A DNA stretch of 64,000 nucleotides, taken from positions 682,001-746,000 of the forward strand of contig NBBA01000010.1 of assembly GCA_002794785.1 (NCBI GenBank). The letters run 5' to 3'. The stretch is from Coniferiporia sulphurascens (lineage: Eukaryota; Basidiomycota; Agaricomycetes; Hymenochaetales; Hymenochaetaceae). The notes below the pieces were generated by a model. That model saw only the letters and a program-made list of their open reading frames with translations. It ran no database searches and was not told the origin of the DNA. A program made the position numbers and the translations under genes. Below are positions 13,201 through 24,531 of the stretch, piece after piece. Positions within the stretch are counted from its first letter, which is position 1. The number at the start of each line of letters is the position of its first letter.

Positions 13201-14466
13201 GAGCGCTTCCTCACGACATTCGATTCCGGCTTTGCTTGTGGGGTCGGGGGGTTGACAAGTTCCTCAGGAATACGGATCTGGTTCGATGTCGCTTCCTCGC
13301 TACCGCTCGAGCCTGAGGGAATGTGCATGCCAACCTCCCAAGGGCAACGTGCCATACCACCCTCGAAAACGACGTCGGGAGCGTACATTCCCATTCGCTG
13401 CCTGCTAACCGTGTGGCTTCTACGCGAATCAAGCTCCTCGGGATCGGCAATAAGGCGCGCGACGCCTTCCGAAAGTCCGCTGACACCAAAAGCCTCGCGT
13501 TGCTCCCACCGCACGTCCAACGCGTGTACAAGCACTTCATTCAGGCCGCTTGATATGGGCAGAACTTGGGGTAAAAAGTTGCGTGGTGACGAGAGGTATG
13601 CGGAAAACGTGGGGTCTGACGGCGATGCACGTGCCCACGGGTTGCGAGCCGTCAGGAGATTGAGGAGTAAGATCGCAAGCGACCAGATATCGTTGGCGAG
13701 AGGCGAGTAGGGTGGGGAAGAAGGGTTACCGTTCTGGCACTCTGTTGATAAACAATTACTCAGTAAAATTACAATTAATCACGTAATAAAACAGCCTACC
13801 AGGGCTCATATGGTAAACACTTCCAGTCCGCCACTCCCTGCTTCGACGCTCGGTCGTAGCAAGACCAAAATCGGCGAGACGCACCGTGGCGCCGCCGTCC
13901 CAGCAAAGAACATTTTCGGGCTTAAGATCCCTGTGGAAGATGCCGAGGGAGTGGCAATGAGAAACTGCGTCAGCTAGCTGCGCAAATACTTGGGCGACGA
14001 GACCAGTCCGGCCCAGATAGACCTGCTTGTGCAGGATAAGAGTGAAGAGATCGCCACAAGGTGCGTAATCCATCACAAGAAATGTATAAGGGGAGGGGAG
14101 CGATAGTGTCCCGTCTTCCGCAGTGAGAGCCGGCTCAATAATACGTTGAAGGCGAACAATGCCTGGATGTGCGCCTGCGCCAGCCAAGCGATGGAGTGCG
14201 ATCTCTCGCATGTGAAGGCGACGTTGCCGCTGCGCCTGCTTAGGGTTGTTCGGGTTAGAAGTGCGAAGCAGGCACTTCACAGCAAAGAGTCCACCGGAGG
14301 ATGCGACAGCGCGATACACGACGCCGTAGCCGCCGTAACCAAGGACAGCGGAGAGCTGAAGAGCACCGGCATTTGTGCCATCGTCGATAAGCGTGCCCAG
14401 AGGCGGAGGGGTGGGGGTTGGTGTTGCCGTGCTCGCGCCGCCCTGTACGTTCGTGTTGGAAGGCAT
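10258..14466 (-). CDS. Ran1/Ksp1-type Ser/Thr protein kinase with a ~1000-residue disordered tail
   Basis: Three exons (14466-13800, 13741-13098, 13038-10258) join in frame to 1363 residues. The kinase domain is at the N-terminus. It has the glycine loop GYGGYGVVY, FAVKCL with the ATP lysine, HRDLKPENV as catalytic loop, LADFGLAT as the DFG site, and SVYHMSPECQ spanning the first intron. DIWSLAILLLNLLTARNPW follows. SVYHMSPE and the lobe order match the fission-yeast Ran1/Pat1 and yeast Ksp1 kinases, which restrain meiosis or filamentous growth. The remaining ~1000 residues are Ser/Arg/Pro-rich, low-complexity and probably disordered, with many candidate phosphorylation sites and an RS-dipeptide-rich stretch near the end. 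The ATG at 14466 is the only in-frame ATG ahead of the glycine loop. Exact orthology (Ran1 versus Ksp1) is not settled. Confidence 0.85.
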
Positions 14467-17400
14467 CGCGATTGACTGGTGCAAGCTCCTGGATAAAAAT
14501 TCCGCGACTTGCGCTGGGGAGGAGCTCTGGCACTTGGACTGGCACTGAAAGCAGCTGAGGGGACCATTCTGGGTGACCGAGGCTAGTTAATAAGGACAGT
14601 TTGAACCTTGAAATGAGGCTTAGGCGTTGTGAATTCATCACAACGCCTCCAGAAATGCCGGTGCAACGAGGCGCACAAGGTTCTCACGGGCCGGCAGTCA
14701 CCCAATACACAGCCTTTTAGTCTTGGAGAACCTGAAAAAACGCGCCGATCTCGTAAGATCACGTTGCGAAAGGGCACATACGGGCCCCTATACAGCTTGT
14801 ATCCGTCTTGTAAACCCTGGAATTGTGCGTCGTTTGCCTCTGTTGGACGCTGGGCGCCGTCCGCGCTCGGACTACCAAGCGGCCATGGCGTATAATGTCG
14901 CGTCGCGTATCGGATGAGATCTCGATAGGTCAGCCCCGGAACTTGAGCCTTGGAACGTGTGTTTCCCGTTGGAAAAGCAAAATTTGCTTCTCGGTGGTCC
15001 GTGCCGAGTTCTGAGGAGTTCATCCAAGTTCACGGTAGGCACAGAGAGTTCATTCAATAACGGGACAATGAATTATCAGAAGCAGCGGGCTCGTCCACGG
15101 CCCCGATAGCAAGGTACTAGAAGAAGCCTATAAATCTTCTACTGAACACTTCACGGAGGCTCATGATGTTGAGGAGGAGCGTCAGTTGTGAAGCAAGGGG
15201 GTTGGGTTCGCCTCGACAGTCGCTTGACCCATAGCCACCCGCACATCCCGAATTGGCAATTCAAGTCACGCGCGTGACGACCCCCCGCACGGTCCGCGGT
15301 GCGGCTGCCATAAGCATTGAACTTACAATCTCAGACGGCCTCATGTCTTCCTTCCAAGTTCGGGGGGAATACTTCGTCCAGCTTTTGACCTGAATCCTCC
15401 AAGCAGCTTCCACGCGGACTAGAAGTTTTCTTTTGCAAATAGCCCTTCTATCCGATTTAAGATGTTCAAGAGTGGGTTTCATTGACCGCGAACTTCAGGC
15501 TCCGATGGCTTCCCGCAGAGTCAGACATTAAGTATCCGATTCCTCTATGATTTCTCGTGACCGCTTGGTTATTCCCAAAAGGCCCTGCAACTTACCGTTC
15601 CTGAGCCTATACTTGGGGTCGATAAGCGAAGCCTCTATCGCAAGTCCTGCGAGGGCCCTCTTTTCGTTGCTTCTCCAGTTCTTCACATTCGAACATCTCC
15701 CTATCATTGAACCGTAGTAGTAATAGGAATAGCTCTGAATCTGACCTTCGCCCCAAAGAAGCAGCCAAAGAACTCGGGCCCCGTCTTGGAGTAACCCCGG
15801 TGGGAAATTACGCGGTGAGTCGCCCACCGAATAGGTTGTTATGATAGGCGTCTTCCTAGCTAGCCAGTTGGCGCTCCCATGGAACTCAGGTCCTCCCCGC
15901 TTTGTTTTCGGGGAAGAAGCCAAGGCGCCTCCAGCTTTGGCACTAGCCTGGGGTAACCTATCCGCGGCATCAGCCGCAGAAGGCAACTGGAGCGTCATGT
16001 TTGGTCAATGGTATCCCCGGAAGCCGTATGGACGACGATAGCCATCGCTGGTGCTGACGACATTTGACGATCACAGGGCAAATACCACCACCTATATCTC
16101 AATATGGCAAAGTGTGAAAGCTTCGAGTGGACGGGTATACACAGGTGGATAGGGCATATCTGACTAAAGCGTCAGGGCTCTGGGCAACCCAGGATTAATA
16201 TGGTGACGAGCGAGGTGAATTTGGCCTCGAGCTCGGCAGACTGATACGCACAGGTGGCGCTCAACATTACTGGTATGTTCCATCTACTGTGATTGCAATA
16301 GTTTCACCAAGAATAACTTAGTCCAATGACGAGTCACGGACGGAATCCTTCGCTTTGCAGATATGTAGGACAAACCAAGAGAAAGGATTGGCAGAGAGCT
16401 CAAACGTAAGTGACCACTATTGTGGTGTCTTCGAGTACAGTCCGCAAGGCACGTGCTTTGCGAGCGATTTTACACGTGGACCGCGTTGTTGGCGCGCCCG
16501 ACGGAATTAAACGACCCTGATCCGACGTACGACTGTATCACGCCAATTTTTAATACTTGAAGCCATGAAGCTCTGGCAAGCCAGCCTCGCGTGCATCGAG
16601 CTACAGTGTCTCCTACGCTGCTCGCTGTACTCGGGCGAATAAATCCAAGGTTAGATGAAGTGAAGTATGCGGACGTTTTCCCGGGAGAGGCAAATTCAAA
16701 AGGAAGCAAAAAAAAGCCTCCATTCGGGAGTTTACCAGTTCAAGACATCATGAACGCACATTCCTCCCAGCAACGTCGTGTGCTATTACAACATTCCATT
16801 ATTAAGATGCTGCGGCGGACAACTTCCATCTATCACAGCACTTGCGAAACGGATCTTGTCCCTTTTTTGAATGTTTTAGCCGATTATCCCGTTACGATCC
16901 ACTGGACGCGGACAGCGTGTCGATACGAGTGCAATGCAAGGGGTGCTGGATCGTACACCAACGCCCCTCCCTCATATCCCCTTCCTCGTCCTCCCCTTTA
17001 CTGTGAAACCAAGTACGTTCATATCCCCAGTATGTCCTTCGATACTAAGATACCTATGCGAATAGACGTTAAGCAGCGCCTCAGGTCGAGGCCCCAAGAT
17101 CAAGAGGCAGAAGACTGTGGCAGGACGCGAGCCAGGCACACCTTTCCACCATCATTATGGTGCTCCCCAGTGGCGCAAAAGAATCGACACATTATCTGAG
17201 GAACATTTTCGCTGAATTTCAGACATAAGAAGCCAATTAATCCTCAGTACTCCACGTTCGAATATTCGGCTTGAATGCTCCGTGACGAAGCTCCCAGTCA
17301 TGTGGGGAAGCTCGGCGACATTATTTCCGGAGGCGAAGTCTATGGAGGTGAAAAAAAGATTCTCTGATGCGTCATCATCGGAATGTTAAAACTTCACGGA

Positions 17401-19301
17401 CTATGGTTGCTTGCTAAGTTCCGGACAATTCCTCTGATCCCCACAGAGCCCTCCACTTCCCGTTAACTGTGACTACTTCCGCTTCCTAAGTGCCTCGTTT
17501 TTTGAGCGGAAAGAGCGGCCTTTTGTGCTTCCATACTGAAAGTACTTTGGACCGGGCTGAAGAATGGGGTTCTTCGGACCGAGTCTGCTACGAAAAAGAG
17601 GTGGCGTGATACTTTGAAGAACGAGACAGAAAAATAGCCACGTATAGTGTACATGTATAGAGTGCTTGGGTATTATGAGATACTTGTCCAAGGGAGCGAT
17701 GCATTCGGAGTTGAAACCATTGTACAGCTTTTGATCCGTTCTGTCATTTTTATGCCCGCGTCCTTGGGCGGTTCCGCCATGTGGCTGTTTACGCGCCCAC
17801 GTGTACCGAAGAGCCCGTTTCTGTAGGGAAGGCAAGGGAAGGCAAGTCTTCAACGTACTACTTCTCGAGCATGGGAACCTTACCGTTATCTGAATGAGAG
17901 CCTTTTGGTGGGATTCATCCCTCCCTTCCCAGGGTAGACCCTAAAACTTACATTCACAACGTACACCTGTTATGTCGCTGTACTCAAAACTTCGACCCTT
18001 ATTTCCTTGATTGATAGATTTCTCAGATTTTTGTTATGTGCTGTTCAATGACACCTGCATTGTTGTGGACAACGAAAAGGGACGAAATGCCGAAATGTCT
18101 GGCTGCACTCCCTCCTCGTACTATGTAAATAATTAAGTTCATTTCCGACCCGAAAGTGACTAAATGACTCACTCGGCTGAATGGTACAGATACTCGCTCC
18201 CCCAAACTGGCAAGCCAATACACAGCCAAGTCCAATATTAGTTGTAATACACGGCACCGCTCAGGTCCTCCTTCACTTCGCATCTCCGGTGTATGATCGC
18301 CCTAAACGAGGTAGCGAGCTTGTATGCGCTGTGTCCCCGAACGCCGATGTATTGTGTATTGCTTTACCACATCCACGGTCCCTATGCCATTCATTGTAAT
18401 GCTACGTTTTCATTGTGCCTGTTTCCCCTTCATAGCGAGCTGGGTCTAGATTTTATTGATTGGCACGGCCCCGAAGTGACAAACAAGCGAGTTCATTCAT
18501 CAAGTACGGTACAGGCAGGACGGAGGGAGACCAGCACGCGGAAGGCCTGTGAGCCAGGTACACCCAACGAGGGGGGACTACATCGATTTTCTTGCACATC
18601 AATTCATCTGAAATAAAAGCAATGTCCCCCTCGTAAACTTGAGCAGCATCGACCCCGCACGCCAAACACCCGTTTCTGTCGTTAGCCACCGTCCAAGTTG
18701 AAGTCGGGGGATCGCTGCGAAGCAAAGCATTTGATCGCGCGATCTTCTATCCCGATCGGCGACGGATCGACACGCCGTTAGCGGAAACAAAATTCGACTT
18801 TCCTATGACCTTCATAGGGAATGACCTACCAGTCCTTCGTGCCTTTTGGTGTCGAAACATCAGGTCCCACCAAACTACCCGAGCCTTCGTGTTTCTTTAG
18901 CCCATTACCACCATCACAGATTCGGAGACACCACAGAAGAAATGAGAGACAAAAGAATAACACAGAACCAGAACCCGAGAACGAAAACATATACAAAGTA
19001 CATATATCGACATATCTACCCTCAGAGCGTCCTATCTGAAAAGCGGACCATAAGCATACATCTGACTGCAACGACCCACCGTTGCAAGCCCTCTCAACCA
19101 CAGCGTCAAGGGGATAAAACGGTACCAGAGCAATAAAGAAAAAATCCTGAAAAATAAACAGTGTGAAAGCGAAACATAGCAAAGTAGAACAAGACGACAA
19201 AACACGGGAAATACACTGACAAGACTAACCAAGGGGAATGTGTAATATGTATCTGACCTCACTAGAGGTTGTTGCCACTATCAAAGCAATAAAAAGGCTT
19301 A
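14467..19301. other. Gene-poor region of 4.8 kb
   Basis: No recognisable family is encoded on either strand. One ATG-initiated minus-strand frame (15528-15998) is listed separately as a weak candidate. Other long frames (for example 16591-17199 on + and 17473-17853 on -) start at GTG or TTG and have no domain resemblance. A direct near-duplication of GGGAAGGCAAG occurs near 17826-17845. The 19030-19300 end is probably the 3' UTR of the F-box gene. Confidence 0.45.
15528..15998 (-). CDS. Unrecognised ORF of 156 codons, doubtful
   Basis: A single uninterrupted frame from ATG (15998-15996) to a stop at 15528. It begins MTLQLPSAADAADRLPQ, has a Ser/Tyr run (QSYSYYYYGS) and ends with a charged stretch (LGITKRSREIIEESDT). 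Its amino-acid mix looks more protein-like than the neighbouring frames, but I recognise no domain, signal peptide or membrane helix. The plus strand of 15841-16041 is also open from an ATG, so the open frame may be a by-product of base composition. It stands alone in a gene-poor stretch. Treat as hypothetical. Confidence 0.2.
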   Translation of the reverse strand: MTLQLPSAADAADRLPQASAKAGGALASSPKTKRGGPEFHGSANWLARKTPIITTYSVGDSPRNFPPGLLQDGARVLWLLLWGEGQIQSYSYYYYGSMIGRCSNVKNWRSNEKRALAGLAIEASLIDPKYRLRNGKLQGLLGITKRSREIIEESDT

Positions 19302-20747
19302 TCAGTCGATACAATCCACGATCTCGACCTTTCCATTGAGATAGCAACAGAGGGCATCCGCACGGTCGCTGCGGAGTTCGTCGAAGTCGTAACAGTCAAA
19401 CAACAGGCACTCGAAGGTCGTGAGGTCAAGCACTTTTCTCAAGCACTGTGCCATAGCCTCTGCGCCACGCATGTTGTTGAAGCGACACCGCGCGAACTTC
19501 AGCGTGCGTAGTGGGGGTAACGCAGAAAGAGCGAGTTCCGTATCCTTGTATGATGAGTAACAACAGTCATCGACGATTACATGTCGAAGAAGCGGGAACT
19601 TCGCGAGCGAGCGCATCGCGACAAGCACAGTTGCGAAGTCCTCGCATACGAAGCGTAGCTCGCGCAACTTTGCGAATTGGTGGGTACCGAGCCGCGCAAA
19701 AAGATCCATGATCCTGTCGCCGGCGACGCGGACGTGCAACCGCTCGAGGCACGGGAATTCGAGTTTCGGCAGGATGCAGACCCAGAAGGTCGTGTACGTA
19801 CCCGGACTGCTGCTGACAACCTCCAGTGTCTCGAGCCCGGGGAGACGCGTTGGTTCGTCTGCCGGTCCCATTGCAACGACTTCACGGTCCGCTACATTAA
19901 GCATTTTCAATGAGAGGTGTGTAACAGACGGGGGTACTGCCCAAGTAAACATCTCCGGGATAGTGTTGACCTGACACGTTAGTCTGAAATGGGAGACTTT
20001 GCTCGTCTGGAAGTTGATCGGAACGACGCCGGACCCCTGGAAGAGCCGTAGGCTCGGCGCGTGCCACGCAGCGATGTCGCAATGATCATCAAAGTCAGTG
20101 TCCCATTTGTATCGATGGAGGTACAGTCGCTCAAGGCGAGGAAGGGAGACAACATGTATTTGCACCTCGCGGATAAGCTGCGAGATAGTGCGACTGGGCG
20201 TCGAGGTAATGCGTATTTCCTTCCAACGATCCTGGCACGGCGAGAGGACCTCCATGAACTCACGCAGGTCTTCTTCAGACATGTCGCTCCCAAAACGTGT
20301 ATGGTCCTTGCCGTATATCAAGATAGTGAGGGAGTCCATGCCGGAGCGCTCGACGAAAACGGCAACTTCCTCCTTGGACTGTGATGAGTGTATCGTCGAC
20401 CATAGCTCGGGACAGGAAAAGGCAAGGGAGCGGAAGTGTCTGCAGACCTGCGAGACTCGCCTTGCGAAGCTGTTCGAGCGTACGGATGGAATATTTATGT
20501 GCTTGCTTCCGAGTGATTGGTACGCGCGTTTAAAGATACGAAGAAGTAGGTCGTCGGGGAGACTCTTCACTCCCTTTCGAATGCAGCTCGCCTCTACTAT
20601 TTTTTCATGACGTTTGTTGTCTTCGACGAGTTCAGCAAGGATTGGAACAGCTTTGCCGAACTGAGAAGACAATGCCTCGAGGTCATCGAGCTCTACCTTA
20701 GTAAGGGAGCCTGGTCCGATCATAGTGCCACTATAAAAGAAAAGCAT
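19302..20747 (-). CDS. F-box and leucine-rich-repeat protein
   Basis: Intronless frame of 481 codons. After a short N-terminal helix region (residues ~15-50) comes an F-box-like motif, KSLPDDLLLRIFKRAYQSL, then RRVSQVCRHFRSLAFSCPELWSTI. This is the usual basidiomycete pattern of F-box followed by a Trp-containing segment. The rest is a series of irregular leucine-rich repeats (LPRLERLYLHR, LPGLETLEVVS, FPCLERLHVRV, FAKLRELRFVC, LPPLRTLKFARC). By family, the F-box binds Skp1 in an SCF ubiquitin ligase and the repeats bind substrate; the substrate is unknown. These genes form large expanded families in Agaricomycetes. The start used is the first ATG; a second ATG at codon 9 (MIGPGS) is equally plausible. 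Confidence 0.85.
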   Translation of the reverse strand: MLFFYSGTMIGPGSLTKVELDDLEALSSQFGKAVPILAELVEDNKRHEKIVEASCIRKGVKSLPDDLLLRIFKRAYQSLGSKHINIPSVRSNSFARRVSQVCRHFRSLAFSCPELWSTIHSSQSKEEVAVFVERSGMDSLTILIYGKDHTRFGSDMSEEDLREFMEVLSPCQDRWKEIRITSTPSRTISQLIREVQIHVVSLPRLERLYLHRYKWDTDFDDHCDIAAWHAPSLRLFQGSGVVPINFQTSKVSHFRLTCQVNTIPEMFTWAVPPSVTHLSLKMLNVADREVVAMGPADEPTRLPGLETLEVVSSSPGTYTTFWVCILPKLEFPCLERLHVRVAGDRIMDLFARLGTHQFAKLRELRFVCEDFATVLVAMRSLAKFPLLRHVIVDDCCYSSYKDTELALSALPPLRTLKFARCRFNNMRGAEAMAQCLRKVLDLTTFECLLFDCYDFDELRSDRADALCCYLNGKVEIVDCID

Positions 20748-21348
20748 ACGTCATGTTCCTACACGGAGTTGCAAAGAAAAGGTCGAACGCACATCGGTAA
20801 AAAGGACATAGTGCGAATTTGGGACTCGGTGCACCGCCGGTGGAAGGCGAGGGCCGAGCGATCCCGGGCGATTCAGGTTTCGATGTGTTTCTGAAAAAAC
20901 AAAAGCGGGAGCAGGAGGGGAGCAGGTCGACGCTGGCACTGGCGCAGACGCTGCTAGTCGATGCCGTGGAGGATGGTGATGGTAGCGGTCGGAGTTGGTC
21001 GAAGATTTGGGGGGACGACTCGTCCGAGCCAGCTGCGGTCGATCGGATAGTCTAGACTCTCTAGGCTTGCTCCGGACTTGACGACAAGCCGGAAATATGC
21101 CAATAGTAGCAAAAATAAAATAAAATGCAGCCCCTTTGCCCCCCGGGCCTCCGAGGGAGACGGCCCGCAGCAAACGCGCCTTTAATACCATTTTCCAGCT
21201 ATTTCGCAAGCCACTAGCAGCACTCTGTGTTGCCACTACTCGTTGCGGGTATGAGAATAAGAGCGCGGCCGGCAACTGCCGGGTCAACCACAAATGGCAG
21301 AGTTTCTCCTTCCTTGTCGCGTCAGACCACAACAACAGTCCCCAGACC
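20748..21348. promoter_or_regulatory. Divergent promoter region, F-box gene (-) and ELYS-like gene (+)
   Basis: Six hundred bases separate two divergently transcribed start codons, so both promoters must lie here. I see no gene; the long minus-strand frame over 20751-21401 overlaps the first exons of the ELYS-like gene and has no domain. No factor site can be named with confidence. Confidence 0.45.
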
Positions 21349-23980
21349 ATGGACGTCGTAAGTTCTCCCGTCCTCGTCGTTCCCGCCGGCATCCAGCTCA
21401 CCTCTTCACCAGGACGTAGCGCACGAGCTCATCTCCTATTTCGCGTTACGCGCCGACGAGTTCGCATGGAACGGCGACGCCTGCGACCAGGTGCGCGCGC
21501 GTCGTGCCGCCATGTCTGGCGTCCTCTTCTTCGACATCCTCCTCCAGCTCGGTGGCATCCGCGACCCGCAGGACCTGTATCCTCCCGCAGACATTCGTGC
21601 CCTGAAGCGTCTGCTCGACATCATCGAACATGCCTCTTACGACTCTATGAAACGCGACTGTCTCGTATACTACCTTCTCAAATGGCAGATGGACGGCCGC
21701 GAGGTGGGCTACGCGGATGAAAAGGTCATCTCTCCTCACTACGCTGCGCTCGCGGATGCGTACTGGTTACTCGACACTGGTCTCAATCTCGATGTGTGTA
21801 TTCAACCGTCTTGTTCTGTTTTTCGTCTGCTCATCAAATGAGGCAGGGCGTACTCACGAAGTTCTCTGATGCCCGGATAGTCAAAGACTACACGACAAAA
21901 ATCATGGAGACGCTAGCGCTACACCCGGACTCCAGCCCTTTGATACGCAAATTCGTGCGGACATGCAATCCCGCGTTGCGGGAACCAGAAGACTTGGAAC
22001 GTTATTTAATTGCTACTGCAGAGTTCAGCTTCGTAGAAGCTTGGCAGTATCAGCGGAGGTTCCCCGATGACTCTACTATAAGAAAGGACCTTATACACAA
22101 ACTTTTGTTGTGGACGTTGGCTCGTACGTTTGTTCGCTTCTCCTGTGGATGATATAACACATAACGCATGTTCCGCAGCCAAACCTAAGCCCCAACCGCT
22201 CACGCAGCTCTTGTCTGTACCATTCTCCAAGTACGAAGAGTTGACAGTTCAAGACTTTGCCACGCACCCTCCCGAGGAGCTTGCCGCCGCATCAAAGGCA
22301 ATCGTGCGCGAAATGGTTAGCGTCCGCCTCATCCAGAGCTGCAAGTACGTCACTGCTGTTAAGTTCGATAGACAGTATTTTGGCACTGGCGCGAGTGCTC
22401 GCGGCACTTGGGGTGCAGAACGCGAGCGCATCATGAAGGAAGTGTTATCCGTCATGCCCGTTGTGGAGCGTGGGTTCCTAGAATCGGAACTAGAGGCGCT
22501 CGGGGAGAGGGCACGCCTTAGGACCTCGTCTACGGAGAACTCATGGTCAAACCTTGGTGCTAGCGGCTCTACAGATCTTGGTGCATCATGGGAGGATATC
22601 GGAAGGCATACGTCTGGGACGTCACGGGTGAGCATGGGCGGCCGTCCCCTATCCTCTAGAGTCCCAAGGACCTCGCTGCCAAATGGTACTGCTGCAAAAT
22701 CGTCACTATTTACGCCCGGCGCCTCTACATCAACATCACATCACCCTCAACCGCTTTCTGCCCACCCGACACTTGTGTCACAAACGGGCACAACGTCTTT
22801 ATTCAGTTCTGTCGCTTCGCAGCCGACGTCCGCACCCCTACCGACACAGCGTTCTGCAGGTGTTGCAAACCCCAAAAACGTCGTCAGTAGCCTCAATGGA
22901 AGCGCCAATGGCACTCCAAAAGTAAACGCCTTCATGTCACGTAACGCGTTCTTCGAGCCCCCAGAGCCACGTAGCCCCAGTCCCGAAGTATTTCCGATCA
23001 ATGGTTCGACGAACTTATCACAATCGAAGCGCATGCAGCCGCGATCGGAGACACGCTTACCTACACCTCCGCAGGATGAGCCTGGGCCAAGAATGCAGGA
23101 GGATGGCGACTCGCATGGGGAAGACATTGCGAACTCAGTTGATGGACACGTCGATGGAGATGATAGTTCGATTGCGAGTGAGCGCGAAGACTTTGGCTTC
23201 TCGCTATTCGGCTCTGCTACCTCCGCATCCGCTACACGTCTTACGCCACCTTCAGGTACGGTGTCTCCGAAGGGAAAGCGGAGGTCATCAAGGCTCGCTG
23301 ACATCACGATCGGGAATGACCGGGGTCAAGAACAAAGCGACGATGAGCGGAGTGTGCGGATGGCACTGAGGGTATCTGTGCCTGGCGCATTCGTCTCGGA
23401 TGATGAGATTGATCTGTTAAGTCCAGCAAGTGCAGCAGGGGGCGGAGAGTTTTTACTAGACTCGCGCAGGGCCGCTCCACAGACAAGCATCAGCGCGGGC
23501 AGAGGTCGGCGTTCGTCGCGCAAGCGCGTCGCAAGCCCCGACGAGAGCGCGGACAACATTGATCTGCGGATGAGCATTCCTGGAACTCTGTTTGAGGATG
23601 GCGAAGAGGATGACGCAGATGTCAGTTCGGTGCGTGCCAATGGACACGCTCGGTCGCGGGAGAACAGTCGCGGGAGCGAAGAAGCTGATGAGCTTGCACC
23701 GCTTCCGTCGCAGCGCTCACGGCGCAAGGTTCCGCAAACTCCAGTCGGAAAGTCAATGAAAACTCGCTTGCGTGCGTCGCGTGACAGCGCAGAACCCGAG
23801 GATGGCATAAATGTAGCGGCATCCGGGAAGGCTGTGCGTCGCTCATCGCGGCTGTCGACCACGTCGTTATCACCGAAGGCGGAGAAGGCTGAAAAGAAGA
23901 ACCCGCGGCCGCGAAAGAGCACACGGACGGCGGGTGCCGGGGCAACAGCGACAGGGAAGGGTGCAACGAAGAGACGATAG
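21349..23980 (+). CDS. ELYS-like nuclear pore assembly protein
   Basis: Four exons (21349-21357, 21413-21793, 21847-22123, 22179-23980) join in frame to 822 residues. The first coding exon holds only ATG GAC GTC. The N-terminal ~290 residues match the ELYS-like domain: DVAHELISYFALRADEFAW, then SGVLFFDILLQLGGI, DPQDLYPP, MKRDCLVYYLLKW and YWLLDTGLNLD. In animals ELYS/MEL-28 seeds nuclear pore assembly on chromatin. Fungal relatives contain this helical domain without the beta-propeller and join the Y-complex at the pore. The rest is low-complexity, Ser/Pro- and acid-rich, and ends in a basic Lys/Arg tail (KKNPRPRKSTR) suitable for DNA or chromatin contact. The long disordered tail is unusual for a fungal Ely5-type protein and more like the animal layout, but that comparison is an inference. 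Confidence 0.8.
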
Positions 23981-24531
23981 TGCCGACTTGCAAGACGTAG
24001 GGATACGAAAAGCCATGTTGTTCGTTTTATTTTTCTTCTTTCGTTTCACATTTTCCCCTCTGCCTAGTCTTTTTTTCTTCCACATCAGGCGTATACTAGT
24101 TACGATCTGCTCTGTTCAAGTAGGCTCTCCTTTGCATATCTTTTGGCGACCAGCTTCCGCCCCGTACGCCTCACTCGCCCGCGCACTTTTTGCACATATC
24201 ACATATCTTTAGAGTTCGCTATGTTGTCAAGATCGCAATTACGTTTTTCAAAGCACGCATATGTACCGTCTGTCGTCCGTGATCAAGGGGGTGCTGTTAT
24301 TTAAAAAGGCTGGTGAAAGATTGAGAAATGTCGTTTTAGGTGATAAAGAGCGGGCAAGTCGACAGCGATCGGTCGGGCCTCTGAAAGCGGACGCGTTTTA
24401 GAGCGGTCTTCGTCTAAAGTCACATCAAGAGCCGGAGGGAGACACTCTGTCATATACTACATTCACGAAAATGGCGGTACCGAGAAAACGACGAGGTCGA
24501 CAATTCTCCTGCTCATGTCAAACTCAGAGTT
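23981..24531. other. Convergent intergenic region, no gene seen
   Basis: About 0.55 kb between the 3' ends of the ELYS-like gene (+) and transporter A (-). It contains pyrimidine-rich tracts near 24023-24080, typical of a 3' UTR. No exon or RNA gene was seen. Confidence 0.45.

Noticed and set aside
16591..17199. 202-codon plus-strand frame
   Set aside because: It begins at GTG, has no domain or splice-supported extension, and its composition is not coding-like.
17473..17853. 126-codon minus-strand frame
   Set aside because: It starts at TTG and lacks any family resemblance; it lies in a gene-poor interval.
20751..21401. 216-codon minus-strand frame
   Set aside because: It overlaps the first exons of the ELYS-like gene and contains no recognisable domain.
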